A stretch of 64,000 nucleotides of DNA. Origin: Deltaproteobacteria bacterium. Lineage in GTDB: Bacteria > Acidobacteriota > Thermoanaerobaculia > Multivoradales > JAHZIX01. A program made the translations under genes and the position numbers. This document shows positions 44,701 through 53,112 of the stretch, piece by piece. Positions within the stretch are counted from its first letter, which is position 1; each line of letters begins with the position of its first letter. The notes under the pieces were generated by a model. The model did no database searches. It was not told the origin of the DNA and saw only the letters and a program-made list of their open reading frames with translations. The stretch spans positions 1-64,000 of the forward strand of contig JAHZIX010000017.1 in assembly GCA_022601195.1 (NCBI GenBank), read 5' to 3'.

Positions 44701-47226
44701 GCCGTCCGTCTCGAAGAGGCGCACTCGAAGCAAGGGGCCGCGACGGAGATCGAAGGGCCGCAGGGCTTCCTCATCGACCACCCCTCGCCGATCCTCAGGG
44801 CTTAGCCGGCTCAGATCCGTGGTCGTCAGGTGGGCTGGTCCTGAAGGGGCGACAACCTGATGAAGTTTCCCCGATGGAGTTTCCTCGAAGGTGGTTCTCA
44901 GAGCGCTGTGGCGGTCGACGGAGGCCTGCAAAGCCCTCGCCAAGGAAGGTGTATGGGGCAGGGTTCGGAATCGCGCCCGGAAGACGACGTGATAGGCGGT
45001 GCTTCGTGGATGAAGACGCGCCAGTAGCCACAGGGATTGTTGGTGATAAGAGGTAGGGCCACGAGCTCCCTCGTCTCTGCTCGGGGGGGCAGGGGCCGCT
45101 GCCGACGGGTCGGCTGCAGCGGCGACAAGGTCGTCCAGACGGCAGCCGCGGGCTAGCAGGGACAATGGCAGGGGGACGCCAAATCGGCTTTCCACAGCAT
45201 TGGCCAACTCCACCGCGGCCAGGGAATCGAGTCGGACCTCCGGACTTTCCGCGGTGACTCTTTCGATGGGTATGCCCAAGGCGCCCGCCAGCCGGCTCTG
45301 TAGAAAGCTGCGGAGATCTTGCGCCCCTTCGGTGAGCCCCGTATCGGCGGAAGTCGGGGGCTCGAAGCACCAATCGTCCTTTTTCTCGCTGGTCTCCAAG
45401 ACCACCAGTTCGCCACCAAGGAGAGCGTCTCGACAGGGGCCCCGCCTCACCTTGCCGCTCGTGGTGCGAGGCAGGGTACCGGCGCGAAGAGCCACCACCC
45501 GATGGATCTCTACTCGATGCTCGCGGCTCACTGCCAAGCGGATCGCGTCGAGGGCCTCTAGGGCTTCCCTTTCCCTGCGGCGGTGGATCTCGTGAGCCAT
45601 CACGAGAGCTTCGCTACCGGATTGCTCTATCGCGAAGGCGGCGCCACCGCCTGGGACCAGGGCAGGATGGGACTCTTCAGCAGTAGCTTCCAGATCCTGG
45701 GGATAGTGGTTCCGGCCGCGCAGAACGAGCAGGTCCTTCTGGCGGCCGGTTACGAAGAGGTCATCCTGAGAAAGGAACCCCAGATCACCGGTTCTCAGAT
45801 AGGGTTTAGCCCCCGGGGCCAGGCGGGCTGAAAAGATCTCAGAGCTGGCCTCGGGCCTCTGCCAGTAGCCCTTTGCAACACTGGGTCCGCGAAACCAGAT
45901 CTCACCGACCTGGCCCGGGTCGAGGGCTCGATGGGTTTGTGGCTCGACTACCACCACCTCGTGACCGGTCGCCGGCTGTCCGCAGCTGACCAAGGGGCGA
46001 CCGGTTCCTGGAACGGCCTTCACAGCCCGGTGGCGGAGCTCCAGGGCCTCGGGGTCGACCTCTAGGACCCTGGGCCCATCGCTCCTGGGTGACTTTGTCC
46101 CAGACCTGCCCCCACTGGCGAAGAGGGTGGCTTCTGCCAGGCCGTAGCAGGGAAAGAAAGACCGGCGGCGAAAACCGTATGGGGCGAATCGGCGAGCGAA
46201 TCGGTCGAGGGTCGAGGCCCGTACCGGCTCCGCTCCGCTAAAGGCCAGGCGCCAGCTCGACAGGTCGAGGGCCTCCGCCTCGGAGTCGCTGACTCGGCTG
46301 CAGCACAGGGCGTAGCCGAAGTCCGGACCTCCACTGGTGCTGGCTCGAAAGCGACTAATCGCTTCGAGCCAGCGGGCAGGACGCTGTAGGAAGGCCGTGG
46401 GCGCCATCAATAATGTATGCCCACCAACATAGAGAGGTTGAAGCAAGTTACCGATCAAACCCATGTCGTGGTAGAGAGGAAGCCAGCCGACCACGATAGA
46501 CCTCTCGTCCTGGCCGAAGGCTTGGCGAATGCACTGCTCATTGGCCGCTAAGGAACTGTGGCTCACCACCACGCCCTTGGGGTCGGAGGTCGAGCCGGAG
46601 GTGTATTGCAGAAACGCCGGGTCCTCGAGGCGCACCGCCGGAAGCCGTCGCCGAGGACCCTCCTTTTCCACCAGCTCCTGGAGCGTCAGCCGTGGCGCCT
46701 GGGATAAGGAGGGCTCTCCGGACAGCCATCGGCGGAGGCGTAGGTCTAGCTCCGGGGTGGTGAGAATCGCTGACGCCGCCGCGTCCTGAAACACTGTCGA
46801 GAGGCGGTCAATGGCGGCGGCTCGGCGCGGTGGATAGGCGGGTACAGCGACGACCCCGGCGTAGAGGCAGCCCAGGAAGGCCTCCACGAAGGCGAGGCCG
46901 GGCGGGAACAGAAGAAGGGCGCGCTCTCCCCGCTTCAGGCTCTGGCCCAAACCGTGAGCAACAGCTGCAGCTCGGCGGTCGAGCTGGCCGTAGGAGAGCT
47001 GGGCCTCGATCTCTTCCCCCTGGGCCAAGAAGGTACAGGCGAGATTCTCCGGCCGGTGCTCGACTCGAGCTCGAAAATCGTCTACGAAAGACCTCACGGC
47101 CAGTTCGAATCCCTCTCGTCGTCGCCTCGGACAGGGCGATCGGGACGCGCTCCGCAGAGCTGCCACAGAGTTTTCTCTTCTAGGGAGGCAGGGTCCGTCC
47201 CGGAGAAAGCCGGGGAGTGGACCCAT
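41758..47226 (-). CDS. Loading and first NRPS modules, FAAL-T-C-A-T
   Basis: Starts the assembly line. The fatty-acyl-AMP ligase (about 44-610; QYTSGSTSDPKGVVVSH, GWLPLYHDMGLIGNLLQP) activates a free fatty acid and loads T1 (LDSLAAVEL near 670). C (735-1150, HHIVMD near 854) joins it to the residue chosen by A (1165-1690, FTSGSTGPPKG). T2 has GGHSLALA near 1735. A-domain motifs: FDASTFEIWG, TTLFLTTGLFNLL, LRRLLTGGE, NVYGPTESTTF. My pocket reading, D-A-F-F-L-G-V-T-F-K, is of the Ile/Val type. The first ~43 residues after ATG 47226 are Arg-rich and unlike FAALs; a GTG at 47097 (VRSFVDDFRARVE) is a realistic alternative start. Confidence 0.93.
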   Translation of the reverse strand: MGPLPGFLRDGPCLPRRENSVAALRSASRSPCPRRRREGFELAVRSFVDDFRARVEHRPENLACTFLAQGEEIEAQLSYGQLDRRAAAVAHGLGQSLKRGERALLLFPPGLAFVEAFLGCLYAGVVAVPAYPPRRAAAIDRLSTVFQDAAASAILTTPELDLRLRRWLSGEPSLSQAPRLTLQELVEKEGPRRRLPAVRLEDPAFLQYTSGSTSDPKGVVVSHSSLAANEQCIRQAFGQDERSIVVGWLPLYHDMGLIGNLLQPLYVGGHTLLMAPTAFLQRPARWLEAISRFRASTSGGPDFGYALCCSRVSDSEAEALDLSSWRLAFSGAEPVRASTLDRFARRFAPYGFRRRSFFPCYGLAEATLFASGGRSGTKSPRSDGPRVLEVDPEALELRHRAVKAVPGTGRPLVSCGQPATGHEVVVVEPQTHRALDPGQVGEIWFRGPSVAKGYWQRPEASSEIFSARLAPGAKPYLRTGDLGFLSQDDLFVTGRQKDLLVLRGRNHYPQDLEATAEESHPALVPGGGAAFAIEQSGSEALVMAHEIHRRREREALEALDAIRLAVSREHRVEIHRVVALRAGTLPRTTSGKVRRGPCRDALLGGELVVLETSEKKDDWCFEPPTSADTGLTEGAQDLRSFLQSRLAGALGIPIERVTAESPEVRLDSLAAVELANAVESRFGVPLPLSLLARGCRLDDLVAAAADPSAAAPAPPSRDEGARGPTSYHQQSLWLLARLHPRSTAYHVVFRARFRTLPHTPSLARALQASVDRHSALRTTFEETPSGKLHQVVAPSGPAHLTTTDLSRLSPEDRRGVVDEEALRPFDLRRGPLLRVRLFETDGSGPELLLTAHHIVMDLWSMTLLLEELGQLYQGFQRGEGTPLPLPKVTPVGHARWQRQRLQGDLGTALEKSWRQRLEFPPPPLELPADRPGTPHGEAAAGHLLHFGQERSNRLRSLANQCHVSLFTALLAFWGGWLSRLCPQDRLLVGAPAAGRRPQELEGLISHLANPLPILVDARGQPTAETLLARTGKEVLAALDVQEFPFSLLVQRLAPQRDGARQPLFQVAMALEQPPRLRGPGLAPFILGQEGGSLHLGGLELESLPRGPRATPFDLTLLVTDTARGLEAVLEARLNRFDPTTSKRLGEQWLTWMDCALEKPRRAIGTLPSWTPAQWQQLCYESNDTARSPSGKTVIHRLLTAARRGPEAVAVELGRQRLTYGQLVDRATRLSHALRRHGVVPEEPVALCMERSPEQIVALLAIWLAGGAYLPLDPSFPPPRLAALASSARSRRVLCPSALAPRLRGVELERLDPAELIAEGDPRIELALPVPDQLAYILFTSGSTGPPKGVAVSHGNILRLVRDVCCTGSGPDQVYLHLAPLAFDASTFEIWGALANGYRLVLLPPGVPSAADLAQAIREHQVTTLFLTTGLFNLLSDHRIEALSGLRRLLTGGEVLSAARARRALKSPNAPALFNVYGPTESTTFSSSMPLCSNSPLEPKRIGYPLSETTLWVVDEHMRPLPLGAPGELLVGGNGLARGYYRRPAATARSFVPHPWGHGERLYRTGDRASRHASGAVDFLGRMDRQIKVRGFRVEPGEVEAVLCANRAVKEAVVVPRTGPEGSLRLAAYVVWEPGIETPRVAAGGGENGEGQRRTLLRQWLQDRLPSAFQPSWLMTLAKLPLTASGKIDRPALPSPEPTPSHRTSLPRGELERLIAESWQRRLEVATVGADDNFFEIGGHSLALAHVAADLEKALEVPIPLMALFDHPTVSSLARHLRRNSKEDHHLVGAEKRAAGRRRAMKRKRMERRQEKLVAAINHGSKP

Positions 47227-47442
47227 GGTCGGTCACTGGAACCTTGCCGAGGAACCGGTGCTCGACCGAAGGCGGGCCTGTCTCACCTCTCATCGAATAC
47301 AAGGCAGGAGCCGGAACGATCAAGAACCTGACTCTCCGCCGAAACCACCGATCCCGAAGGCCGGTGTCGGAAAAAGGCTGCCGAGTGTTGTCGAATCTCC
47401 TAGGAGCTCACTCGACGGTACTGAGGTCGTCTCTCTTAGAAG

Positions 47443-47470
47443 TGTATAGCAATATTAGTCTAGGCTTCAA
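47443..47470 (-). promoter_or_regulatory. Candidate promoter of the NRPS-PKS operon
   Basis: On the minus strand TTGAAG (47470-47465) is followed after 16 bases by TATACA (47448-47443). This would give a leader of about 200 bases before the first ATG. Both boxes are imperfect. Confidence 0.4.
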
Positions 47471-47716
47471 GTTTGATGTGCTGCTCCTCGAAGGGGAAGG
47501 CCCCTCAGATCGCTAGAACCCCGGTAGATACCGTATCTCCCACCAAGAGCTGAAAGAGTGGGCGCCAGCGAGTTTCCAGTCCCGGGTTGTTGGGAAGCAC
47601 ATCAACCGGGCGGATCCATCTTGGCAGTCACCTCCTCATCACGGCTTGGCCCGTTCCTCGCGCTTCGAGGGGGACGGCTCGAGAGAAAGTGATCTGCAAA
47701 AAGTAGAGCGAAACCA

Positions 47717-47752
47717 AAAAAATGGCGACGGGGCTTGGGCTCCCCGCCGCCA
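47717..47752 (-). terminator. Rho-independent terminator of the thrombospondin-C-like gene
   Basis: On the minus strand GGCGGCGGGG pairs with CCCCGTCGCC (one G-U) around an 8-base loop and is followed by seven T. It lies directly after the stop at 47776 and insulates that gene from the biosynthetic operon. Confidence 0.85.
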
Positions 47753-47775
47753 GTCGGATTCATCCTAGAAGGACG

Positions 47776-49167
47776 TCAGTCCAGAGGCACTCGCTGGATG
47801 TTGGCGCATTCCACCCGAGGCTGTGAGTTGCTAAAGCATCCGAATCGGCCATTGACGGCACTGAAGTCTCCGGCCAGGTCGAGCTCGAGGCGTGGGCCGT
47901 CACTGCGGGTGGTGTCTTCAACCCAAACCCGAAGAGAAGCCGGCGTAACCTCGAAGGTGAAAATGTACCGGGACCCGGTGTTCCAGCCTACTCCTCCCAG
48001 GTTGGTGCCGCGGGCCAGCTCGACGACACCACCGACGGGGGAGGAGGTGAGATCGTCGTGACCGAAGAGCTCGGCCACGCTAGGTAAGCCAAAGACCCGC
48101 GAAACCGCCAGACCTGCTTCAGCGCTGAAGGGCTCCCCGCCGATCTGTCCTGACTGGGTGGTCTTCTTCCAGTCGATCAGGAGGTATTCGGCGTCGGGAT
48201 TCTGGGTCTCGCCGGGGTCAAAGCCCAGGACGAAACCCATGTAATCATCGTCTGAGTTGTCGACGGTGACTAGTTCGGCGACGACCAAGTCGCTGGCTAG
48301 GGTGAAGTCACTGTAGAAGACGGAAGCATCGTTGCGGTTGAGCTGTTCGGCGGACAAGGCATCCGCAGATAGACGCCAACTTCCCGGTGCCTCCAGGCCG
48401 AAGCGATAGGACTCGTCGTTCCAGGTGTCGAGGGCCAGAGCAGGTGATGCGAGGGGCTCCACGGTGATGTTGCCGCAACTCATGAGGGGTTGTGAGTTGT
48501 TGAAGCAGGCGATGCGGCCACGGTCGAAGAGGCCCGGCAGATCGATTTCCAATTGTCCGTCTACGAAAACCTGCAGAGAACCGTTGAGGACTTCCACCTC
48601 GAAGACGTAGGTGCGGTCGGTCTCCCAACCGACGTTGCCCAGAGTGGCGCCGCGGGCCAGCTCGGTGAGGCCCCCCGCCGGGTTCTCTGGATTGTCGCTA
48701 TGGAGAAAGTACTCCTCAAAGGTGGCGATACCCGAAACCCGAGAGACCGCCAGACCACGAATCGCCGTAGAACCGAAGATCTCCTGGTCCTGCTGTTTCC
48801 AGTCGATGATCAAGAAATCCGCGGCGGCATCCTGGGATTCGCCGGGATCGAAGCCAACGGCAAATCCGATGTAGTCGTCGTCCTGGGGGTCTTGGGTATC
48901 GACCCGAAGCTCCACGGTAACTCTCGCCTGAGCGACCTCAAAGTCGCTGTAGAAGAAGGTTTGGATTGGGTTTTCCATTTGGGTCACGGAGAGATTGTCT
49001 TCCGACAGCTCCCAGAAGGCCTCGTCGAAGGCCACCGTCGCAGAAGACGCCTTGGATTCGACGTTCCAAGTAGAGAGATCGATGGCTTGGGCCGCTACCG
49101 GAATAGAGCCGCCTACGACCAGGAGCAGCAAGGATGCTGCAAGGGCCAAGGGGGTGAAAATTCTCAT
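47776..49167 (-). CDS. Secreted protein with two thrombospondin C-terminal-like repeats
   Basis: 463 residues with a signal peptide (LALAASLLLLVVGGSIPVAAQA). Two homologous halves follow (about 30-240 and 245-463). Each contains DDDYxGFxxGFDPGE, then LLIDWK, then GLAVSRV, then GGxxELARGxxLGxVGWxTxxxYxFxxEV, and ends in a Cys pair around FxNSQP. The DDYxGF...WK...VGW pattern matches the lectin-like beta sandwich at the C-terminus of thrombospondins, which binds calcium and cell-surface partners in animals. The bacterial role is unknown; an extracellular or cell-surface binding protein is the inference. It is divergent from the regulator gene at 49345. Confidence 0.75.
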   Translation of the reverse strand: MRIFTPLALAASLLLLVVGGSIPVAAQAIDLSTWNVESKASSATVAFDEAFWELSEDNLSVTQMENPIQTFFYSDFEVAQARVTVELRVDTQDPQDDDYIGFAVGFDPGESQDAAADFLIIDWKQQDQEIFGSTAIRGLAVSRVSGIATFEEYFLHSDNPENPAGGLTELARGATLGNVGWETDRTYVFEVEVLNGSLQVFVDGQLEIDLPGLFDRGRIACFNNSQPLMSCGNITVEPLASPALALDTWNDESYRFGLEAPGSWRLSADALSAEQLNRNDASVFYSDFTLASDLVVAELVTVDNSDDDYMGFVLGFDPGETQNPDAEYLLIDWKKTTQSGQIGGEPFSAEAGLAVSRVFGLPSVAELFGHDDLTSSPVGGVVELARGTNLGGVGWNTGSRYIFTFEVTPASLRVWVEDTTRSDGPRLELDLAGDFSAVNGRFGCFSNSQPRVECANIQRVPLD

Positions 49168-49344
49168 AATGAAGACTCCTCAATGTTTTCGGAATAGATA
49201 TTCGGTTTTGTTTTCGCTGGGTCGGGACAGTTGTTTCCCGACCTCGGCGTGACTCTAGAGGGCCTCTTTCCGGGAATCTTCAAAGGCAATTCAAAATTGC
49301 CTCAAAGCAGAATCAAAGAGAGATCTCGGTTAGGATTCGACCCC

Positions 49345-51150
49345 ATGACAGAACCCGCACGTTTCCTGGACTTCGGGGTTTTTTCCTTCGATGTGATCGA
49401 TCGCTTATTGCTGCGCAGCGGTGAGGCGGTGGCCCTTACGCCGAAGGCTCTCGATACCCTTTGGGTGCTCTTGGAGAGACGCCCGGGAGTGGTTTCCAAG
49501 CAAGATTTGATTGAGGCGGTCTGGCCTCAGGCGTTCGTTACCGAAGCGACTCTGACTCAGAATATCTACACCTTGAGAAAGGCCCTCGATGTGGGCGATG
49601 GGCAGCGCTGGATACAAACCGTGGCGCGCCGTGGTTATCGCTTCGAAGGGCCGGTGACCGAGGTGGTGGCCTCGGCTCGGAAGAGAAGGGGCGCGGAAGG
49701 GCAGGACGGACCCGAAGTGGAGCAGGGTACGATCTCGAGTGCCAGCGATCTGGTGGCCATTCGATCCCTGGCGGTTCTTCCTCTGCAGTCTTTCTCCGTC
49801 ACCGGTGGCGACGAATTCCTCGGCCTGGGATTGGCGGATGCCGTCATCACCAGCTTGAGCAATGTACGACAGCTGACGGTACGGGCCACCAGCTCGATTC
49901 TGCGATACGTTGATGCAACCGACCTCGATCCGGTGGCCACCGGCCGCGATCTGGCCGTGGACGGCGTTCTCGAAGGCACCGTTCAACGCCACGGGGATCA
50001 TATTCGAGTGACTCTGCAGCTCATCTCCGTGGCCCGTGGAGTCCCTTGTTGGGCGGAGAGCTTTCAAGGTGCCTTCGAAGATCTCTTCGCGGCCCAAGAC
50101 GCCATCTCCCGGGAGCTGGTAGCCCGTCTTCAGGTGACCTTGAGCCAGCAGGAAAAAACCAACCTCGGGCAGCGCCCGGCTCGGAGCCTCGAGGCCTACC
50201 GCACCTACGTGCGAGGCCGCTACTTCTGGAATCGGCGCACCGCTGCGGACCTGCAACGTTCCATCGAGCTGTTTCGCCAAGCGGTAGCTCAGGATCCCGA
50301 CTACGCTGCTGCTTACTCCGGGCTGGCTGATGCGTTGATCCTTCTGCCCTTCTACGGCACAGCGAGGCCCATCGACTGCTTTCGCCAAGCTCGCGACGCT
50401 TCCCTCCGTGCCTTGGCTCTAGATGATCATTTGGCGGAGGCGCACACGTCTTTGGCTTACACGGAATTCGTCTATTCCCATGATTGGCCGGTGGCGGAGG
50501 AGAGCTTCCGACGCGCCATGGATTGCAGCTCGAGTTACCCGACGGCGCGCCATTGGTACGGCTTCTTGCTCTCCGCTCTCGGGCGTCATGAGGAGGCGAT
50601 TCGGCTGCTCACCCTAGCTCACGATCTGGAGCCCCTATCCCTCGTCATCAGCACCGACCTGGCCATGGCCAACTATTTCGCTCGCCAGATCGACGAAGCC
50701 ATCAACCAACTGGCTAGCGTGCTCGAAGTAGCCCCCCACTTCGGCTATGCCCACTTCGGCCTCGCTCTCTGTCTCAGCGAAGTTGGGAATCACCGAGGCG
50801 CCATCGAGGCGGCCTCCCGGGCCGCCGAGCTATTGACCGATAGCGCTGCGGTGCGGGCGACCCTCGGCTGCGTCCTGGCTCGGGGCGGCCGACAGCAGGA
50901 GGCCCGCAAGGTGCTCTCCTGGCTGCAAGGGGAGAAGACAGGGCGGTTTGCCCAGTCGAGCCATCGGGCCCTGGTTCTGGTTGGATTGGGCGATGTGGAG
51001 GCTGCTCTCCAAGAGCTTCTCCAGGGAAGCCGGGAGCGGTCTCGGTTCCTGGTCTTTCTAGGCGTCTGGCCAGCCTTCGATGGCCTCCGTTCCGATTGCC
51101 GCTTCCGAGGTCTCCTCGAAGGGCTGGGATTGTGGCACGGCGAGGCCTGA
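49345..51150 (+). CDS. Winged-helix transcriptional regulator with TolB-like and TPR regions
   Basis: About 602 residues. The N-terminal OmpR/CadC-type winged helix (5-105) includes GEAVALTPKALDTLWVLLERRPGVVSKQDLIEAVWP, TLTQNIYTLRKALD and IQTVARRGYRFEGPV. A linker and a TolB-like region (SLAVLPLQSFSVTGGDEFLGLGLADAVITSLS...GVLEGTVQRHGDHIRVTLQLI) follow, then TPR repeats to the end (AAAYSGLADALILL, AEAHTSLAYTEFVY). No membrane helix is obvious, unlike CadC. The frame opens at 49231, but ATG 49345 gives the normal start. It is divergent from the thrombospondin-C-like gene and is a candidate regulator of it and perhaps of the biosynthetic operon. Confidence 0.85.
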   Translation: MTEPARFLDFGVFSFDVIDRLLLRSGEAVALTPKALDTLWVLLERRPGVVSKQDLIEAVWPQAFVTEATLTQNIYTLRKALDVGDGQRWIQTVARRGYRFEGPVTEVVASARKRRGAEGQDGPEVEQGTISSASDLVAIRSLAVLPLQSFSVTGGDEFLGLGLADAVITSLSNVRQLTVRATSSILRYVDATDLDPVATGRDLAVDGVLEGTVQRHGDHIRVTLQLISVARGVPCWAESFQGAFEDLFAAQDAISRELVARLQVTLSQQEKTNLGQRPARSLEAYRTYVRGRYFWNRRTAADLQRSIELFRQAVAQDPDYAAAYSGLADALILLPFYGTARPIDCFRQARDASLRALALDDHLAEAHTSLAYTEFVYSHDWPVAEESFRRAMDCSSSYPTARHWYGFLLSALGRHEEAIRLLTLAHDLEPLSLVISTDLAMANYFARQIDEAINQLASVLEVAPHFGYAHFGLALCLSEVGNHRGAIEAASRAAELLTDSAAVRATLGCVLARGGRQQEARKVLSWLQGEKTGRFAQSSHRALVLVGLGDVEAALQELLQGSRERSRFLVFLGVWPAFDGLRSDCRFRGLLEGLGLWHGEA

Positions 51151-51364
51151 GGAAGGCAGGTGAATCTAGTTTGAGCCTCCCCCTCGGCTCTCGGATCTGC
51201 TAGTCTTGACCACCGCCCCACAGGCGGGATCCGACAATCCCAGACCGATCCCTCGTGCACCGATTTCTTGAGCAGCACCGAAGCTTTCCCGCCAAGGGTT
51301 TGTCTCGCCGGTCGGCTCCAAGGAGGCATCGAGGATTCCTTTGTAGAGTAGGAGAGATCTAGAT

Positions 51365-52240
51365 ATGAGCGACATCAAAATCGGAGTGATCGGGGGCAGC
51401 GGCCTCTACCAGATGGAAGGCATGAAGGTTCTCGAAGAGCGGCGTATCGAGACGCCTTTCGGAGATCCTTCCGACGCTTTCATTATCGGTGAGATCGGTG
51501 GCCGCAAGGTCGCCTTCCTGCCTCGTCACGGGCGGGGCCATCGCCTCTTGCCCTCGGAGCTCAACTACCGAGCCAACCTTTGGGGCATGAAGTCCCTCGG
51601 AGTGGAGTGGATCATCTCCGTCTCCGCGGTGGGCTCCTTGAAGATCGAGTACAAGCCCACGGATATCTTGGTACCGGATCAGTTCTATGACCGCACTCGC
51701 CATCGTGCCGACACCTTTTTCGGCAACGGTATCGTCGGCCATGTCTCCTTGGCGGACCCAACCTGCGCCAAGCTCTCGGAATGTGTGGTCGAGGGAGCCA
51801 AGGAAGCCGGCGCTACGGTGCACGATGGCGGCACCTATGTGTGTATGGAGGGTCCTCTGTTTTCCACCCGCGCTGAATCGAATGCCTATCGTTCCCACGG
51901 CTGGGACATCATCGGTATGACCAATCTTCAAGAGGCCAAGCTGGCGCGGGAAGCCGAAATGAGCTACGCCACCATGGCCATGGTCACCGACTACGATTGC
52001 TGGCACGAGGAAGAGGACGACGTCAGTGGCATCGCCGTCATGGAAGTCGTCCAGAAGAACGTCATCATGGCTCAGGAAGCGTTGCGGCATGTGATTGCCC
52101 GAGTTCCTGCGGAAGAAATCAGTCCCTATCGGGGCATTCTCCAGCACTCGTTGATCACCGAGCCTCAGTACGTTCCCCTCGAGACCTGGAAGGCCTTGGA
52201 GCCCATCATCGGCCCCTACATGGAAGCTCCCAAGGGCTAA
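51365..52240 (+). CDS. mtnP: S-methyl-5'-thioadenosine phosphorylase
   Basis: Phosphorolysis of MTA to adenine and methylthioribose-1-phosphate, linking polyamine/SAM by-products to purine and methionine salvage. It has IGVIGGSGLYQMEGM, LPRHGRGHRLLPSELNYRAN, ISVSAVGSLK, MEGPLFSTRAESNAYRSHG, the MTA-specific IGMTNLQEAKLAREAEMSYATMAMVTDYDCWH, and a C-terminal LQHSLIT. Asp in VTDYD is the purine-site residue typical of 6-aminopurines. The adenine it makes would be used by the apt gene 2 kb downstream on the same strand. Confidence 0.94.
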   Translation: MSDIKIGVIGGSGLYQMEGMKVLEERRIETPFGDPSDAFIIGEIGGRKVAFLPRHGRGHRLLPSELNYRANLWGMKSLGVEWIISVSAVGSLKIEYKPTDILVPDQFYDRTRHRADTFFGNGIVGHVSLADPTCAKLSECVVEGAKEAGATVHDGGTYVCMEGPLFSTRAESNAYRSHGWDIIGMTNLQEAKLAREAEMSYATMAMVTDYDCWHEEEDDVSGIAVMEVVQKNVIMAQEALRHVIARVPAEEISPYRGILQHSLITEPQYVPLETWKALEPIIGPYMEAPKG

Positions 52241-52341
52241 GGGTTCACGGCGAAAAGGTAGCGGCTGAAATCCGTTACCGGATCTCGTAGAAGTACGCAG
52301 TTTCGTGGGAAGTTGTCTGGCTTGAGGAGTAGGGGAGCGCT

Positions 52342-53112
52342 TTGACTCGCATTTTGGTTACCAACGACGACGGGATTTTCTCCGAGGGCATCAAGCTCTT
52401 GGCGGAAGAGCTCGGCAAGATTGCTGATGTCACCGTGGTGGCACCAGATCGCGAACAAAGCGCTTCCGGCCACTCTCTCACCTTGCACCGCCCCCTTCGC
52501 CTACGGAAGATTCGGGAACACTGGTATTCGGTCGACGGGACCCCGACAGACTGCGTCAACCTCGCCGTCCTTGGGCTTCTCAAAGAGGAGAAACCCGATC
52601 TGGTGGTCTCCGGCATCAACTTCGGTCTCAACCTGGGGGATGACGTTACCTACTCCGGGACCGTCAGCGCTGCTTTCGAGGGCAGCCTGTTCAATATTCC
52701 TTCGGTGGCCTTCAGCTTAGAGGTGGCGGAGGGATTTTCTTTCGCTCGGGCCGCCGAATTCGCTCGCAGTTTCATGGACACGGTTCTGGCCGAGCCTCTT
52801 CCCTCGGACCTCATACTCAATGTCAACCTCCCGGCGGGAGACATCCAAGGAGTTCACTTCACGCGCCTGGGGCATCGAGTCTACGACCAATCGTTGGTGG
52901 AGAAGGTCGATCCCCGGGGCCGAAAGTACTACTGGATCGCCGGGGAGCCGGTCTGGACACCAGAAGAGGGTACAGACCACGCGGCGGTCAGCACCGGGTT
53001 CGCTTCGGTGACTCCGCTGCACTTGGATCTCACGGATTATCGGGGCTTGGATGCCTACGGCGGCCTACATCAGCGCCTGTCAGACAAGCTGGAGGGTAAA
53101 GCGGCCCCATGA
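52342..53112 (+). CDS. surE: 5'/3'-nucleotidase SurE
   Basis: Divalent-metal nucleoside monophosphatase. Metal-site residues are at the start (ILVTNDDGIFSEGI), followed by VVAPDREQSASGHSLTLHRPLR, GTPTDCVNLA, PDLVVSGINFGLNLGDDVTYSGTVSAAFEG and a C-terminal AVSTGFASVTPLHLDLTDY. TTG start at 52342 with AGGAGTAGGGG upstream. Its stop overlaps the pcm start (ATGA), the classic surE-pcm pair. Confidence 0.94.
   Translation: MTRILVTNDDGIFSEGIKLLAEELGKIADVTVVAPDREQSASGHSLTLHRPLRLRKIREHWYSVDGTPTDCVNLAVLGLLKEEKPDLVVSGINFGLNLGDDVTYSGTVSAAFEGSLFNIPSVAFSLEVAEGFSFARAAEFARSFMDTVLAEPLPSDLILNVNLPAGDIQGVHFTRLGHRVYDQSLVEKVDPRGRKYYWIAGEPVWTPEEGTDHAAVSTGFASVTPLHLDLTDYRGLDAYGGLHQRLSDKLEGKAAP

Larger units (their letters stand above)
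47227..47775. other. Intergenic region upstream of the biosynthetic operon
   Basis: About 550 bases between the minus-strand operon start and the end of the thrombospondin-C-like gene. It holds a candidate promoter for the operon and the terminator of the gene upstream; no credible coding frame is seen. Confidence 0.5.
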
